Positions 1 to 11,579 of a DNA stretch of 64,000 bases are shown here, one piece after another. Position numbers and translations under genes: made by a program. This DNA is from Aspidapion aeneum (lineage: Eukaryota; Arthropoda; Insecta; Coleoptera; Brentidae). Under the pieces are notes generated by a model. The model had not been told where the DNA came from and did no database searches. It saw only the letters and a list, made by a program, of their open reading frames with translations. Numbering within the stretch: the first letter of the stretch is position 1; each line of letters opens with the position of its first letter. The stretch spans positions 46,804,786-46,868,785 of the forward strand of contig OY755046.1 in assembly GCA_963576565.1 (NCBI GenBank), in the 5' to 3' direction.

Positions 1-900
1 AAATCAATATGTTCGTAACAACCAGACAAGAGTATATGTTGAAAAGCAAGTAAAATAGTAAGCTAATAACCAATTAGTGCAGTGCCTCGTTTTGGGAATC
101 AATATCAATAAAAAAATTAAAGGAAGTGCCACTGTATGTACCCCTCGACTCCCTTCCCGCCAATCACGGTTTTGATGACGCAGTGCCACTTTAATACAAT
201 ATCAAGTATAGGTAAAGATAGAGGTTAAGTTTTAGTAAAGACATTCGATCAGTGTCGTCCTCTATGTTCCTATTTGCAAAACAAAAAAACCCTCGTAAAT
301 CCTCCGTAAGCAAGAGCCCATGTATAAAACACATACAAAAAATCATTGTTGGCCTTGGCTGATAATGACGGACTATGCCAAAGTTTGCGACTTATGAGTA
401 TTGTAAGAAGTACAACAAAAAGGAATCAATTAAAAATGCTTCATGCACTTTAAAATTGCTTTCGTTTTGGCATAGGGAGCTCGATTAAACATTTTCTCAT
501 CAGTGTGATTAAACTGATACATAATAATTAGGTCTATTCTATATCGATTAGCATTTTCCATCGAGTAAACCGGCAAGCAGCTGGCTCTAAAATAAGATTC
601 AACCCCTTTAAGAAAATAACCCGGCCAAGAAACTATAGACTCAATTTGCATATTACATGCCTTGCTATCGCGCATAATTTTTTAAACCTCACTGATCATT
701 CGAACGAAATGACAATACAAAAATTAACTATTCTGTTGCCCTTAGCAATTATCGGAGGAAGTTGAGATTAAAATAAGAAGCATATGTCTACCTAGAACCA
801 GTTTATTTGCATACCCACGCATAAGATTAACAATTTTAACGCTCGGGACAATAAAAGTGACTAATAAAGGCAAAAACGCGTAAGGAGATTCAGCATCTAT
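1..900. other. AT-rich DNA without a recognised gene
   Basis: No open frame here resembles a known protein and I see no RNA gene. The small frames near 4-189 and 430-675 have no recognisable motif and AT-driven composition. The stretch reads as ordinary intergenic DNA bordering the tandem array that begins near 901. Confidence 0.5.
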
Positions 901-3340
901 CACAACTAGAGTATAAGAATTAGAATATTGAAGTGCTTGTAGGGTCGTATATTTAATAAATTAATTATTACCGATGAATAGATTGCCAAAGGTAGATTGA
1001 TCGCAAAGACATGAGAACATTTTGCAAAGGAACTTGTTTGGTGAGAAATTTCGATCAGCCAAATTTTTTAATGTACAAAATTTCCCAGGCTTTATAACTG
1101 TCAAAAAAGTCTTAAATTTACTGACTTTAATAACTTTCCTGGTTTGTTCTAACACCGATCTCGAATTTATTTTTAAACCTAATAGTAGAAGAGGCCGTGA
1201 ACTCTTTTGGAACTTATTTTCTTAGTCAGCAAACATTAATAGAATTGTTCAGTGAGGAATTCTAAGCAAAAATGTCTATATAAACGCTTCATATTTCCTG
1301 ATGGGTTTAGTCGCAAAATGCAAAAAAAGATATGAATTCGAGGAACCTTTTTTCTTAGTAGTGCATATATGTTTATTAGTGAAAGCTATACTTAAGCTAA
1401 GTATCAAAAATAGTATGACTTATCTCTAAATATGGGAAATATCTCTGGCAAAATTGTCAAAAATTGAATATTTTCATTAAAACCTTGACGGTCTCCCCTA
1501 CTATAAATCTTTTAATCGTAGCGTATTGTGTGAAAATTTTCTAAATCACTGATTCGGAAATTTAGCTTAAATATCGGGATCTGTCAAAACTGGAAGAATC
1601 TGAAAGAAGATTTAGTATCAATAGCTCCGTCTTGCTATCTCAAAATTCGCTAGATGAAGACACTATCGTGGTACTTAAAAGAGTAAACCACATAAAAGTC
1701 TAAAGAAAGTCAAAGATATTTTTAGTCTGGCAATAACACCACGATGCCAGTTAGAGAAAAAGAAAAAAGTTACAAAACTAGAGTAAAAATTAGAATATTT
1801 AAAGTTCTTGCAGGGTTGTATATTTCAGAAACTATTTAGCAGATAAGTAGTATTGTCGAAAGATAGATTGATTGCAAAGACATGAGAACATTTTGCTCAA
1901 GAACTTATTTGGTGACAAGATTAAATCAGCCAAATTTTTTAATGTACAAAATTTCCCAGGCATCATAATTGTCACAAAATCCCAATTTTTATTAACCTTA
2001 CAACTGTTCTTTTTTGTCCTGACTGGTTATATTGATGACCAGTTTATTCATATAGCTAAATTGGCAACATTCCTGATTCGGAGATACAGCCTAAGTATCG
2101 GGAACTGTCAAAATTAGAAGAATCTGAAAGAGGATTCAGTATCAATAGCTTTGTGTTGCTATCTCGAAATTTGTAAAAAGAGTAAACGACATAATAGTCT
2201 AAAGAAAGCCAAAGATATTTTTAGTCTGGCAATAACACCACGATGCCAGTTAGAAAGAAAAAGAGAAAAAAGTTAAAAAACTAGATTATCAATTAGAATA
2301 GTTGAAGTGCTTGCAGGGTTGTGTATTTCAGAAATTAATTAACAGATGAATAGTATTGTCGAAGGATAGATTGATCGCAAAGACATGAGAACATTTTGCG
2401 AAGGAACTTGTTTGGTGAGAAATTTTGATCAGCTAATTTTTGTACAAAATTTCCCAGGCTTCATAATTGTCAAAAAAACACAATTTGTCTTAACTTTACT
2501 GACTTTAGTAAGTTTCCTGATTTGTCCTAACTAGGTTTACCGATCACAAATTTATTTAAAAACCTAAATTTTATCTTTTCATCGATTTTTAACGTTTTAT
2601 GTGAAAATTTTTAAAATCCCTGATTTGGAGATTCAGCTTAAATATCGGGATCGTCCAAATTGGAAGAATCTGAAAGATGATTCAGTATCAATAGCTTTGT
2701 GTTGCTCGAAATTCACTAGATGAAGACACTATCGTGGTACTTAAAAAAGTAAACGACATAAAAGTCCAAAGAAAGTCAAAGATATTTTTAGTCTGGCAAT
2801 AACACCACGATGCCAGTTCGAGAAAGAGAAAAAAGTTACAAAACTAGAGTAAGAATTAGAATATTTGAAGTACTTGCAGGGTCGTGTATTTCAGAAATTA
2901 ATTAACTGTCGAAGGATAGATTCATCGCAAAGACATGAGAAGATTTGGCTAAAGAACTTGTTTGATGAGAAATTTTGATCAGCTAAATTTTTCAATGTAC
3001 AAAATTTCCCACGCCTCATAAATGTCATAAAATCCCAATTTTGATTAATCTGACTGACTTGAAAAACTCTTCTAATTTGTCCTCACTGGATTTATCCATC
3101 ACCAATTTATTTATATACCTACATTTAATTTTTAGACCGAGTTTCGCGTTTTTTGACAAAAATTGGTAAAATCCCTGATTTGGAGATTCAGTCTATGATC
3201 TATCAAAATAAAAATAATCAAAAAGAGTATTTAGTCAACAGTACTTTAAAGAGTAAACGACATAACAGTTTAAAGAAAGTCAGATATTGTTGGTCTTGCA
3301 ATAAAACCAGAATGGGAGATAAAGAAATGTTAAACCTATC
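901..3340 (+). repeat. Four-unit diverged tandem array (units of about 500-880 bp)
   Basis: Four copies run head to tail, starting near 901, 1778, 2278 and 2840. Each opens with a variant of 'actagagtaagaattagaat', followed by a block ending 'gcaaagacatgagaacattt', a conserved core around 'tttaatgtacaaaatttccc', and a closing block around 'ggcaataacaccacgatgcc'. Unit lengths are about 877, 500, 562 and 490 bp; the first carries roughly 300 extra bases near 1190-1490. Copies differ by many substitutions and indels, so the array is old. Short frames at 1022-1225 and 1872-2117 fall in the same core of different units but are not otherwise protein-like. Class unknown: complex satellite, or a tandemly duplicated transposon fragment. 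Confidence 0.85.
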
Positions 3341-4477
3341 TTGAGAAAAGTATCACAATTGCCTTCAAGGAAAAAAGCACCATAAATAAGTTACAAAAAT
3401 CAGTAAAAGAAAATAAAAAACCAAGAAAGAACTGAACACAAAAACAAATTAGAAATAATAAACGAACAAATATTAATAGAATAAAGTGAGGTTTCTGTAG
3501 CTAAAAATATTAAAACTTTTAATTGAAAAAAATGCTAAAAATATAAAAACTAATGGAGGGTCATTCCATGATTGCACTAGTCCTTAAAAAATTGCCGGTT
3601 GCTAAGAATCTCTTAAGAAACTTAAAGAAACAAGAACTGTTGCGAAAAAAACAGGTTTATTTGTATGCAATCTTCACCTATTAAAAACAAAATTGGGTAG
3701 TTTCGGGTAGGTACATCGACGAAAAAATAAACAGTCACCTGAAACTTTGCTATAATTTTGTCCAATACTGTACTGTATGTTAAAAAAAAATAATAATAAT
3801 AATTATAAACATAAAATCTCAATTTGGAGTGATAACCTATCACTGTTTAGTTTATTTACTTTGTTTTATTAATTTTTAATTGGAGACTAGAGCTTGGTTA
3901 TGTGATTGACATCTTAATTATTTTATTTCTTTTGTAATCAACAATTTATTTTTAATAGGTCTTTAAATCTATATTGTCGCAACCATTAATTTGGCATGGC
4001 AGTCTTTTCTATTTACTCCAGAAAATTAGCATTTTGTTAAACAATGATGTGAATAGACGTATATTGTAACAACATTAAATAACAATGGATTCAAGACTAA
4101 TCGTGATTTTTTAGAAACAATACTTTTATGAACATTACTAATTATTCTGACAGTAATATTTTTAAAATTGCGTAAACATCATAAGCTACCATTAAATCAG
4201 GATGTTTAGCAACGTGAATTAAAAATAGATAAACCGATTTCTTTGGCTCGGTTACGAACAATTAAGAATAATTTCAATTGTTAAAGCATTTGAGCCAGTG
4301 AACGAGATTATTTCATGTACAGGATGTTCATTTGTAAACTTCTTTTTACAACTTTTTGAATTGTTTGATTTGATATTAAATAGCCTTTTAAAATTTTCAA
4401 CAGCATCACTGATTGTTTGAGGGAAATAAATTGCAGCTGTTTATTATATTTTATATAAAAACTAATGATAATATAAA
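3341..4477. other. AT-rich DNA without a recognised gene
   Basis: I see no coding or RNA signal. A short (taa)n-like run lies near 3788-3803. 'gtacaggatgttc' near 4318 resembles the 'tacagggtgtt' terminal motif seen at 33600, but no partner end is visible. Confidence 0.4.
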
Positions 4478-4750
4478 AATAAATCGATGGATGGATCTGA
4501 TACCTGATACATTAAAAAATTGATTGATTGATTGAAAATTTGATGAATTTCCGAATATTGATGCGATGCTCCGTTAAAGATTTTGCATTTTTTCAATTTT
4601 TAAACTGTAAAAAAACTATCGTTAGCATTAATGAATATTGAACGAAATCTAATCAGCTCTTATTAGTAATATACACTATTTGACCTGAAAATTTCATGAA
4701 GATGGGCTCAGCGGTTTAGGAGCTATCGTAGGCCCCACAGATACGGACAG
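4478..4750 (+). repeat. Dispersed repeat family D, copy 1 (degenerate)
   Basis: Shares an ordered set of blocks with 16722-17060, 46866-47043 (minus) and 58427-58700: a 'gatggatctgatac' head, 'cgatgctccgttaaa', 'gacctgaaaatttcatgaa' and a tail 'cggtttaggagctat...acggacag'. This copy has lost the middle and gained an (attg)n stretch near 4521-4535. No coding capacity. The family resembles a nonautonomous element, but without clear ends the class is open. Confidence 0.7.
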
Positions 4751-4865
4751 TAAGGCTAATTAACAATTTACTTTTAACTTAATTTACTAGAAAAGTAAAA
4801 ATAACCTTAGGGTTAACCCAACAGTTCATCACGGTTTGTTTCAACTGTAAATCACAATTTTGTTG

Positions 4866-5385
4866 TTTATAGCTTTATTCTATTTTATTTATTCTATTTA
4901 ATTTACTAGCTTCACTCTTGTTTATTCTTGTTCGATGTAGCCTAGTATTGTCTAGATGCTCAATTGCTTCCACATTCACATGTCGATGGAGTATATCTTC
5001 ATGTCTTTTTGCTTGCTGTTTTATAGTATCTGCAATAGTTTTGATATTTAGATCCTTATAAAGGTCACTAACGTACAAAGGTAAATTAAAAATATTCGTA
5101 AGTACTTTATTTGGAAATCTCGGTACAACTAATTTACTACCATCTTTAGTATAACCCCAAAGCTGAATACCATAAACGTTCATACTAGTTTTAGAATACA
5201 TCTATGAGGCAGTAATTTATTATAAATTGTTAAATTAGACTACCTTCCAATTAGCCAGTGAATTTTTCTGTACAGTTCAAATACTTCCTTCTTTCTTTTA
5301 ATATGTGCTTTTCAGCGCAATTTGGCATTAAGTGTCACACTGATAAATTTTGCTTGATTTCAATATGGTACTGGAATGTTGAAAA
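4866..5385 (-). pseudogene. Jockey-type LINE, C-terminal part of ORF2 (dead)
   Basis: The minus frame 5201-4875 (108 codons) carries the usual Jockey C-terminal landmarks: YGIQLWG, then RFPNKVL, then LHRHVNVEAIEHLDNT before the stop. Upstream to about 5385, in shifted frames, are recognisable pieces matching the YLG-to-WKAHIK and YWLLGRKS-NKLL portions of such proteins, with stops between. It is the 3' end of the element whose RT core lies at 5640-5985 in the same orientation. Frameshifts and stops make it inactive. Family assignment is from remembered motif order, not a search. Confidence 0.75.
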
Positions 5386-5387
5386 TT

Positions 5388-5611
5388 GTGAGGTGTGTGT
5401 GATTCACATGTCTAAAATCAATATAAAGTAATTTATTTCCATGGTTTTATTTAGTATTATTATCCAATTGTGATCTTTTGGGTGACTGTATACTGAATGT
5501 GTGAGGTGTGTGTGATTCACATGTCTAAAATCAATATAAAGTAATTTATTTCCATGGTTTTATTTAGTATTATTATCCAATTGTGATCTTTTGGGTGACT
5601 GTATACTGAAT
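5388..5611. repeat. Perfect 113-bp tandem duplication
   Basis: The 113-bp segment 5388-5500 (starting gtgaggtgtgtgtgattcac) is repeated from 5501 to about 5611 with no mismatch that I can find. It sits between the two surviving parts of the dead Jockey LINE. The identity implies a recent duplication or an assembly artefact, in contrast to the decayed sequence around it. Confidence 0.9.
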
Positions 5612-5639
5612 TTTTTTTATAGATCATTTAATTCATTTT

Positions 5640-5985
5640 TATACAGTAAATTAATCATAAGCAACTATTGGTAAGGGACTAGCGCGCTACCCTGAGGCAC
5701 GCCTTCTTTTATTTTTCTTAAATTTACGTATAAATCATCCTGTTTTACTCTTAAATCTGTCAGAGATGATTCTTAAAGATCAGAATATTGTTTTAGTACA
5801 AATAGTTTTACTTTCAAATTAAGGCCTTCATGCCATACTTTGTCAAATGCTTGTGCTGTATCTAGAAAGACTGCAAAACCAACTTTTCCCTCTTCCAGTG
5901 CTTTTTCTATTATGTTAGTAATTCTGTGTACTTGGTCGGTCATGGAATACTTGTCTCGAAACCCAAATTGATGATATGGGATAAT
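5640..5985 (-). pseudogene. Jockey-type LINE reverse transcriptase core (dead fragment)
   Basis: Read on the minus strand, 5975 to about 5805 encodes the fingers/palm entry of a Jockey RT: HQFGFRDKYSMTDQVHRITN, then AVFLDTAQAFDKVWHEG. The D in LDTAQAFD corresponds to the first catalytic aspartate of RT motif A. Beyond this the frame is broken by stops, and 5720-5680 holds a degenerate remnant of the motif region leading to GVPQG. The YADD box is not found. With 4866-5385 it forms one 5'-truncated, internally deleted Jockey copy. Confidence 0.8.
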
Positions 5986-7639
5986 TTCTTTCTTCTTATT
6001 TGCAATATATTTTCATAGGACTTGGATATAATAGGCAGCGTTTTCGGAAGAATATTAATTTTTGTAACCCTTTATAGTACATATTTAAGCCTAAACGGGG
6101 CATCAAAAGTCGTTAAGAATTCTTTGATTATAACTTTAAGGTATTTTGTAATTACTAATGGAGACTTCGAAGAAATAACTAGATGTTATATGTTCTCTGA
6201 CTTAGTTTGAAAAACCTTGTATATTTCAATATGTATTTTTATTCAGTAAATTAAATGTTTCATAATTCTACGCCAAAAGCCCCTGTATATTCTAAAGCGA
6301 ACATAGTATTATTTAATCTAAAGGATTGTGATTTTGAACAATTGAATTTACCGAGCGATATAATTACCAATAGAAAATTTACAATAATGACGTTTTAATT
6401 TTTGTGCAAGTGCTGTGACTTTAAATCACGCTTCGTTTGTGTGATTCTTAAAAAAACGAAATTTTTACTTGCCGTTAAAAAATATACACAACATTTGAAT
6501 GGACCTAAATAAGAAAAAAATTCATATACCCTGGGGCTCAACACCTCCTGATTTTGAAGATGTAGGATTTTTAAATTGAGGAGTGGGGAGAAAGGTTTTT
6601 GGCAAAAGAAGAATTATAATTAAAAATGTAATAAACATTTTTTGGATAAAATGAAGTTGGGGAAATTTAATGTCAAATTTACCCGCAAAAATGGGCAAAT
6701 AAAACTTTTTCTTTTTTCCTTACATAAACTTTTAAAAAATATCAATATCGTGTTTAATGCGGCATTTACAAAATTATAACAAAAAAAAAATCAGTTTTTC
6801 TTGAAAAAAGTTGCCCCATTATTTTTTTGAAAAATTTTTTTATATTCATATATTGTTGGTATTTTGATACATACACACCAAATTTAGTGTATTTGCTGTG
6901 TTTTTTAAAGAATGTATAAGAAAAAAGTTTAACAAATCATCAACCTAGATGCTGTATCTTGAAAACAAAAACTCTAACACGGTTTTGGCAAATTTTGAAG
7001 TGTAAGCAAGCAAAATATATTTACCCAAAAAAAAAAAATTTAGAGCTTGATTTTGAAATGTTTGTTAAAAAATAATCAAAATTTAAATCGTTCGGAATTA
7101 AAAAATATAAGATCGATTAGTTCTTAATTCGTTTTTGTTCCACACCTCTTTTCCTTTTAATAATGAGAAGTTTAAATCATCAAAAACGTGAAAAATTTGA
7201 TTGTCAAAATTTGGGATCAATGATGATTGATGAACCTTCACCCAAACTAAAAATTGTAGCAATCTTTCTTTGCCTTAGCTTTAAGAAAACCCATTAATGG
7301 GGCTTTTAGCCCAAATAAAAAGAATCATAAAAGATTTTAAATAGGGTGTAATATAAGGGTAAATTCGTTGATGTTTACACAAAGACCGTTGCTTTGTTGA
7401 AAGTAAAGGGTTAAAATACCTATTGACTTTCAATTCTAAAAAGATGAAAAAGTAGGTTAAACTTGTTCTATAGGACGATATTTACTTTTGTTTCTTTAAA
7501 AGTTTGAAACACGATCCACCTCTATTAAAAACACTCTACAAACCAAACCATAAAAATATTTTTAAAATTGTGACCTGGTTTTGAAAAAGAAAAAAAAATA
7601 AATCATTAAAAATAAATAAAATATTTTGTTGTTTTCCTA
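5986..7639. other. Intergenic DNA with A/T homopolymer tracts
   Basis: No gene recognised. The frame at 6022-6210 is not protein-like. Two purine-rich stretches mentioning 'cacctcc' and 'ggggag' occur near 6540-6590 and 7805-7815, but I could not pair them as transposon ends. Confidence 0.4.
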
Positions 7640-7697
7640 TAAGGACACTCATGGTAAAGCAAGCTTTAGAGAGCTTGCTCTACGATGAGTGTCCTTA
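7640..7697. repeat. Near-perfect 58-nt hairpin
   Basis: The arm 7640-7652 (taaggacactcat) is exactly reverse-complementary to 7685-7697. The pairing continues inward through 'gtaaagcaagct' against 'agcttgctctac' with a G:G and an A:C mismatch, leaving a 6-nt loop (ttagag). The stem is about 26 bp in surrounding DNA that is poor in structure. It could be a small-RNA precursor, or two inverted ends of a tiny MITE derivative. Confidence 0.8.
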
Positions 7698-8524
7698 GAT
7701 TTCCAACTTTCATAAGCTTTCAACTAGGGTAACACAGGTAAAAAATTTACAAATTATAAGAAAATTTGACATTTTAGATGTGTATTTAAAAAAAATTATT
7801 TTTGTGGGGAGGTGTCACCCATCTGAAAAAAAAATATTTCTAAACAAAAAAATGAACCGCTACACGCAGCGTTCCATTTGAAGTCGCCACCCTGTATTTT
7901 AGTTTGCAAGTTAAAAAGAATTGTTTTGTTAAAAATAAAAAATCAAAATCGCGATCACAATAATAATTGTAAAATTATGTCGGTTTCGGAACCTTTAAAA
8001 TATTATGGGAAGTCTACAAATCACCATTATTATGTCATATCGGCAAACATAACAATGAGCAATCGGATTTTTGAACGGAGATTACGCCAATCTTTGTTTT
8101 TTGATTAATTGATCATCAAACTCAAGGTTGTAGTAGTAATAAACAATGTTGGCAGTAGATAAAATAAAAAATTAATGAACTTCTTTATTGAGCGTGTTAC
8201 GTTAATTAATTTAAATAATCCAATAGGGAGATACAGAGTGTCAACAAGCAGTTTTATTAATGTAGTTTGCTTAAGTGTTTCCAATATTTTTAAAACTAAA
8301 TTTCAATTATTAAGGGATGTCAAATTTGGAGATTCTTATTCTAAATAAAACAACCACCTTTGCTAATATAAAAAGAATTTTTCGATGTTTGGTCAAAGAC
8401 TTAATAAATTAATTTTCGGTCATTTATTTACGAACCTTTAATTTCCAAGTTATTCAAAAAATCTCAAAATATGATATGTGAGTATTTGATATTGAGATCT
8501 AACAGAGAATGATTTTCATGAACA
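7698..8524. other. Intergenic DNA with a transposon-end motif
   Basis: 7870-7897 reads, on the minus strand, as a 'tacagggtggcgacttc' start, the kind of terminal motif common in insect repeats and echoed at 33598. No matching opposite end is evident. The frame 7878-8108 has no recognised domain. Confidence 0.35.
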
Positions 8525-9430
8525 AGAAGAAGAAGAGCAAAATGGGTTTTGTGCACGCAAATCTTGTAGAAAGACTGATGATATATTTGTGGACCTACAA
8601 AAAACATATGATACAGTTCCAGTAGAAAAATTGTGGGCAGTGTTAGAGCAAACTAATATCAATCATACATACATAAAAGTTATAAAATAATTATACAAAG
8701 GGTCAAAATCTAAAATTAAAATTGGCAATCCACTTTCAAAAGTATTCGAGGTAACGAAAGGCTTAAAAGAGGAATAAGGTATCTCTCCAATTCTTTTTAA
8801 AATATACACCATAGTAGCTCTAAAAAACTGGTATGGGAATACAACTTAAAGACCGATTTACCATATACACACTACAGTTTGCTGACGACCAAGTAATTGT
8901 AGCTAATGATAAAGGAGACATGGATTATATAAGGAGAAAGTTAGCGAAAGAAGACCAAAAGTGAGTTAGAACTAGACAATGGACAAATAATGGTGAAAAG
9001 CACACTGTTGTATGAAATAGAGACTTGTCGCGTAACAGAAAAATACAAAATAGAAATGAAAAGTGTTGTTAATGGATGCAATAAGAAAATCAATGAGAAT
9101 ATCTAGAACAGATCATATAAGAAATGAGACCATAAAAGAAAGAATGGAAATCGAAGGAACCATAACCGATGAAATCACTAAAAGACAACTGATATAGTAC
9201 GGCCATGTACAACGGATGAACAACGAAATATAACCAAAGCAGGTCCTAGAGTTGCAACCAATAGGGCGCAGAAAAAGAGGGTGTCCTAAACTGGAATCGC
9301 AACAGTCAATCCAAAGATCAATGAGTCAAAAAAACCTGATAGAAGGGGATTATCAGGATCAAAGGAGGTGGAGAGTAGGCGTCGGACAACGTAAAAAACG
9401 TTCTAAACCGACATAGTAGTAGTAGTATTT
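8525..9430 (+). pseudogene. RTE-like LINE family B, copy 1 (dead RT half)
   Basis: Frames in order encode EQEEEEQNGF, then FVDLQKTYDTVPVEKLW (RT motif A), a decayed VTKGLK..GISPILFKIY, then FADDQVIVA-like sequence at about 8878-8905 (YxDD box), and the C-terminal RMSMRISRTDHIRN, YGHVQRMNN and RKRGCPKL motifs. It ends in an AGRRxR-type terminus and a short (tag)n tail at 9413-9425. Stops and at least one internal deletion (about 8960-9060) kill it. Compared with family A (27160, 61438) the motif order is the same, so A and B are sister families. RTE-like placement is by motif memory. Confidence 0.8.
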
Positions 9431-10963
9431 ATTTTATTTGAAAAATGATAGTTTATCATAATCCGAAACAAAGTACCTACATGAATTTAATAATTATAAT
9501 AACCAAATAGCGCCATCTAAAGCTTCAGAAAAAGCTCTTTTTACTTCTAAAGCTAATTTTCAAGAGTTCCGGGAATTTTTCTAGTTTTTAAAGTTGTTAT
9601 GGAAAATGTAAACAAACCAAAAGCTTGATGTCCTTAACAGCTGTTCGTCTTCCTCCAAAACACATTCATGTGCACTGGGAAGTCATCGTCCGCGATCTTG
9701 AACTTTATTTCTATACAAGCAAATCAGCGGTTAATACCCCGGTTCAGGTTCTGAGTGACTCCTGGTTAACTTTGAAATCAGCTAGGAATGCTAAAACCAT
9801 TTAAGAATTCACACAGGCCAAAAAAATTATTGAGAAGTAAAGCAATTACAGCTTTCTCTGGATACAAAGGAAAAATTTAACTTGCAGACTCACAATTCTA
9901 AGTGTGTATGCGTGTATTTTGGAGTAAATGTATAGATGTGTCCACGTCATGTTTTCTGTTTGTTTAAATTTTGTATAACATACTAAAAAACTAGAAAATG
10001 CAGAAAATCTGTAGAAAATTAGCTTTAAAACTTAAAAGAAAAAAGAAAACGGGTTGGATAAATCATTTAATTAAATTTATCATGTCGTTAAACCATTGCT
10101 CCGATTTTAAAATTTTTGTTGCAAATGCTGCCTTGAGCTAGGTCAACAAATCGAAAACTGTAGCAAGCATCCGGATCCAGAATTCAAACCAAAAATACTA
10201 AAAAATCACTACAGATCAGTGGTACATTAAAAGTCGACGCCAATGGTGAGGTTAATCGCAATTGGAAAACAGCTTGGGACTTAGGCATTACCCTGCTACA
10301 AGTAATGACATCAGCTATGAAGTCACACGCTTCAACCATGACCGCCTGGATAGAGTTGGTAATTACCAAATGAGAACGGTTAGTTTCAGATGACCATATA
10401 TGATTGCTTCACTTTTTATTTTATTTTACCAGTATTTATGCGATTAGGTGTACAAGTCAACCATATATTTATGGTAACTAATAGACTAAAATATCCGACG
10501 ATTCCCATCAATGTTGGTATCTCACAAGGATTAAATATGAAAATTAGCGGACCTTTATCCACGTAATAAATCAAACATCAATAGTTCTTAACCCTTCGCT
10601 TACAATGCCGAAATATCATTTCAATATTCCCTTTGGCCCGTTTATTCAAATTAATACCTTAAGCAAACACATTATGTAGATTCCTAGAGTCTCTCACATT
10701 TTTTTCGATATCCTGGTATGCAAATAAATTGGCACAATAGCTTCGATGATATTTATTAAAGTTTTATATGTCTCCTTGAGGTCTTACAAATAGGATTTTT
10801 GGTTAAGGCTTAAGGAAAATCGGAAGTGTTTTGGAACATAAAAACGCGTAGGTACGTATTGCACAAGGGTGTCACCTGAGATTAGGGCTACCCTTTTCTG
10901 GACAGGTAAGTCGACAATAGGTTTTTTGGTATTTTTACTCTTGAGGAAGTAATACATTTTTTA
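9431..10963. other. Intergenic DNA, no recognised gene
   Basis: Mixed-composition DNA. The frame 10184-10369 on the minus strand lacks any family signature. I see no RNA gene and no paired repeat ends in it. Confidence 0.4.
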
Positions 10964-11470
10964 GCCATCCATATCATGCATAGGTGTGTGGTGGTTGATT
11001 GAGATCGTCAGAAGAAAAACTTCTATAATTTCACTCAAACTAAACTACTACAACTAGCACCATGGCGGATTCGAACGGTTTTCTACGTTGTCCGACGCTT
11101 AGTCCCCACCTTCTTCGATTTGGACAATCATCTTCTGTCAGGTTTTTTTGACTCATTGATTTTTGGATTGACTGTTACCATTCTAGTTTAGGACGCCCTC
11201 TTTTTCTGCGCTCTATTGGTTGCCATTCTAGGACCTGCTTTGGTAATCTTTCGTCGGTCATCCGTTGTACATGACCGTGCCATATCGATTGCCTCTTAGT
11301 GATGTCATCCGTTATGCTTCTCTCGATTCCCATTCCTTCTTTTATGATATCATTTCTTATATGATCTGTTCTAGATATTCTCACTAATCTTCTTATTGCA
11401 TCCATTTCTACTACTACTACCTACTCAATTTTGTGATGGCGCCTGCCTCTCTATCTGTCATGATAACTCA
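10964..11470 (+). repeat. Repeat E, interrupted by a family B LINE
   Basis: 10966-11041 (ttttagccatccatat... ...tttcactcaaac) resembles 38257-38330, and 11440-11475 (tctgtcatgataactcaaaaa) resembles 38375-38400. At 38 kb these blocks are about 50 bp apart; here a 384-bp minus-strand LINE fragment (11042-11425) separates them. The 38-kb copy is therefore close to an unoccupied version of the same repeat. Confidence 0.6.
11042..11425 (-). mobile_element. RTE-like LINE family B, copy 2 (3' end only)
   Basis: The minus frame 11405-11175 encodes the conserved C-terminal tail: MDAIRRLVRISRTDHIRN, GHVQRMTDERLPKQVLEW and RRKRGRPKLEW, continuing into the VGVGQRR-type terminus with stops. Homologous to 9055-9420 and to 55190-55460. 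The 5' truncation point, just before the Met, is bordered by (tag)n at 11412-11424, and the 3' end also abuts an 'actactac' motif at 11042-11049, which could be a short target duplication or the simple-sequence tail. Confidence 0.8.
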
Positions 11471-11579
11471 AAAACCGACAAACCGATTTTAACGAAATTT
11501 GAGACAAACATTTTGCGGTACCCGTAGATAAAACCAATAAATTTTCTTGGGCGTATGGAGCTGCAAGGGGGTTTCAAAT

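Noticed and set aside
901..3340. CRISPR-like array
   Set aside because: Units are hundreds of bases long, diverged and without short identical repeats; the DNA is eukaryotic.
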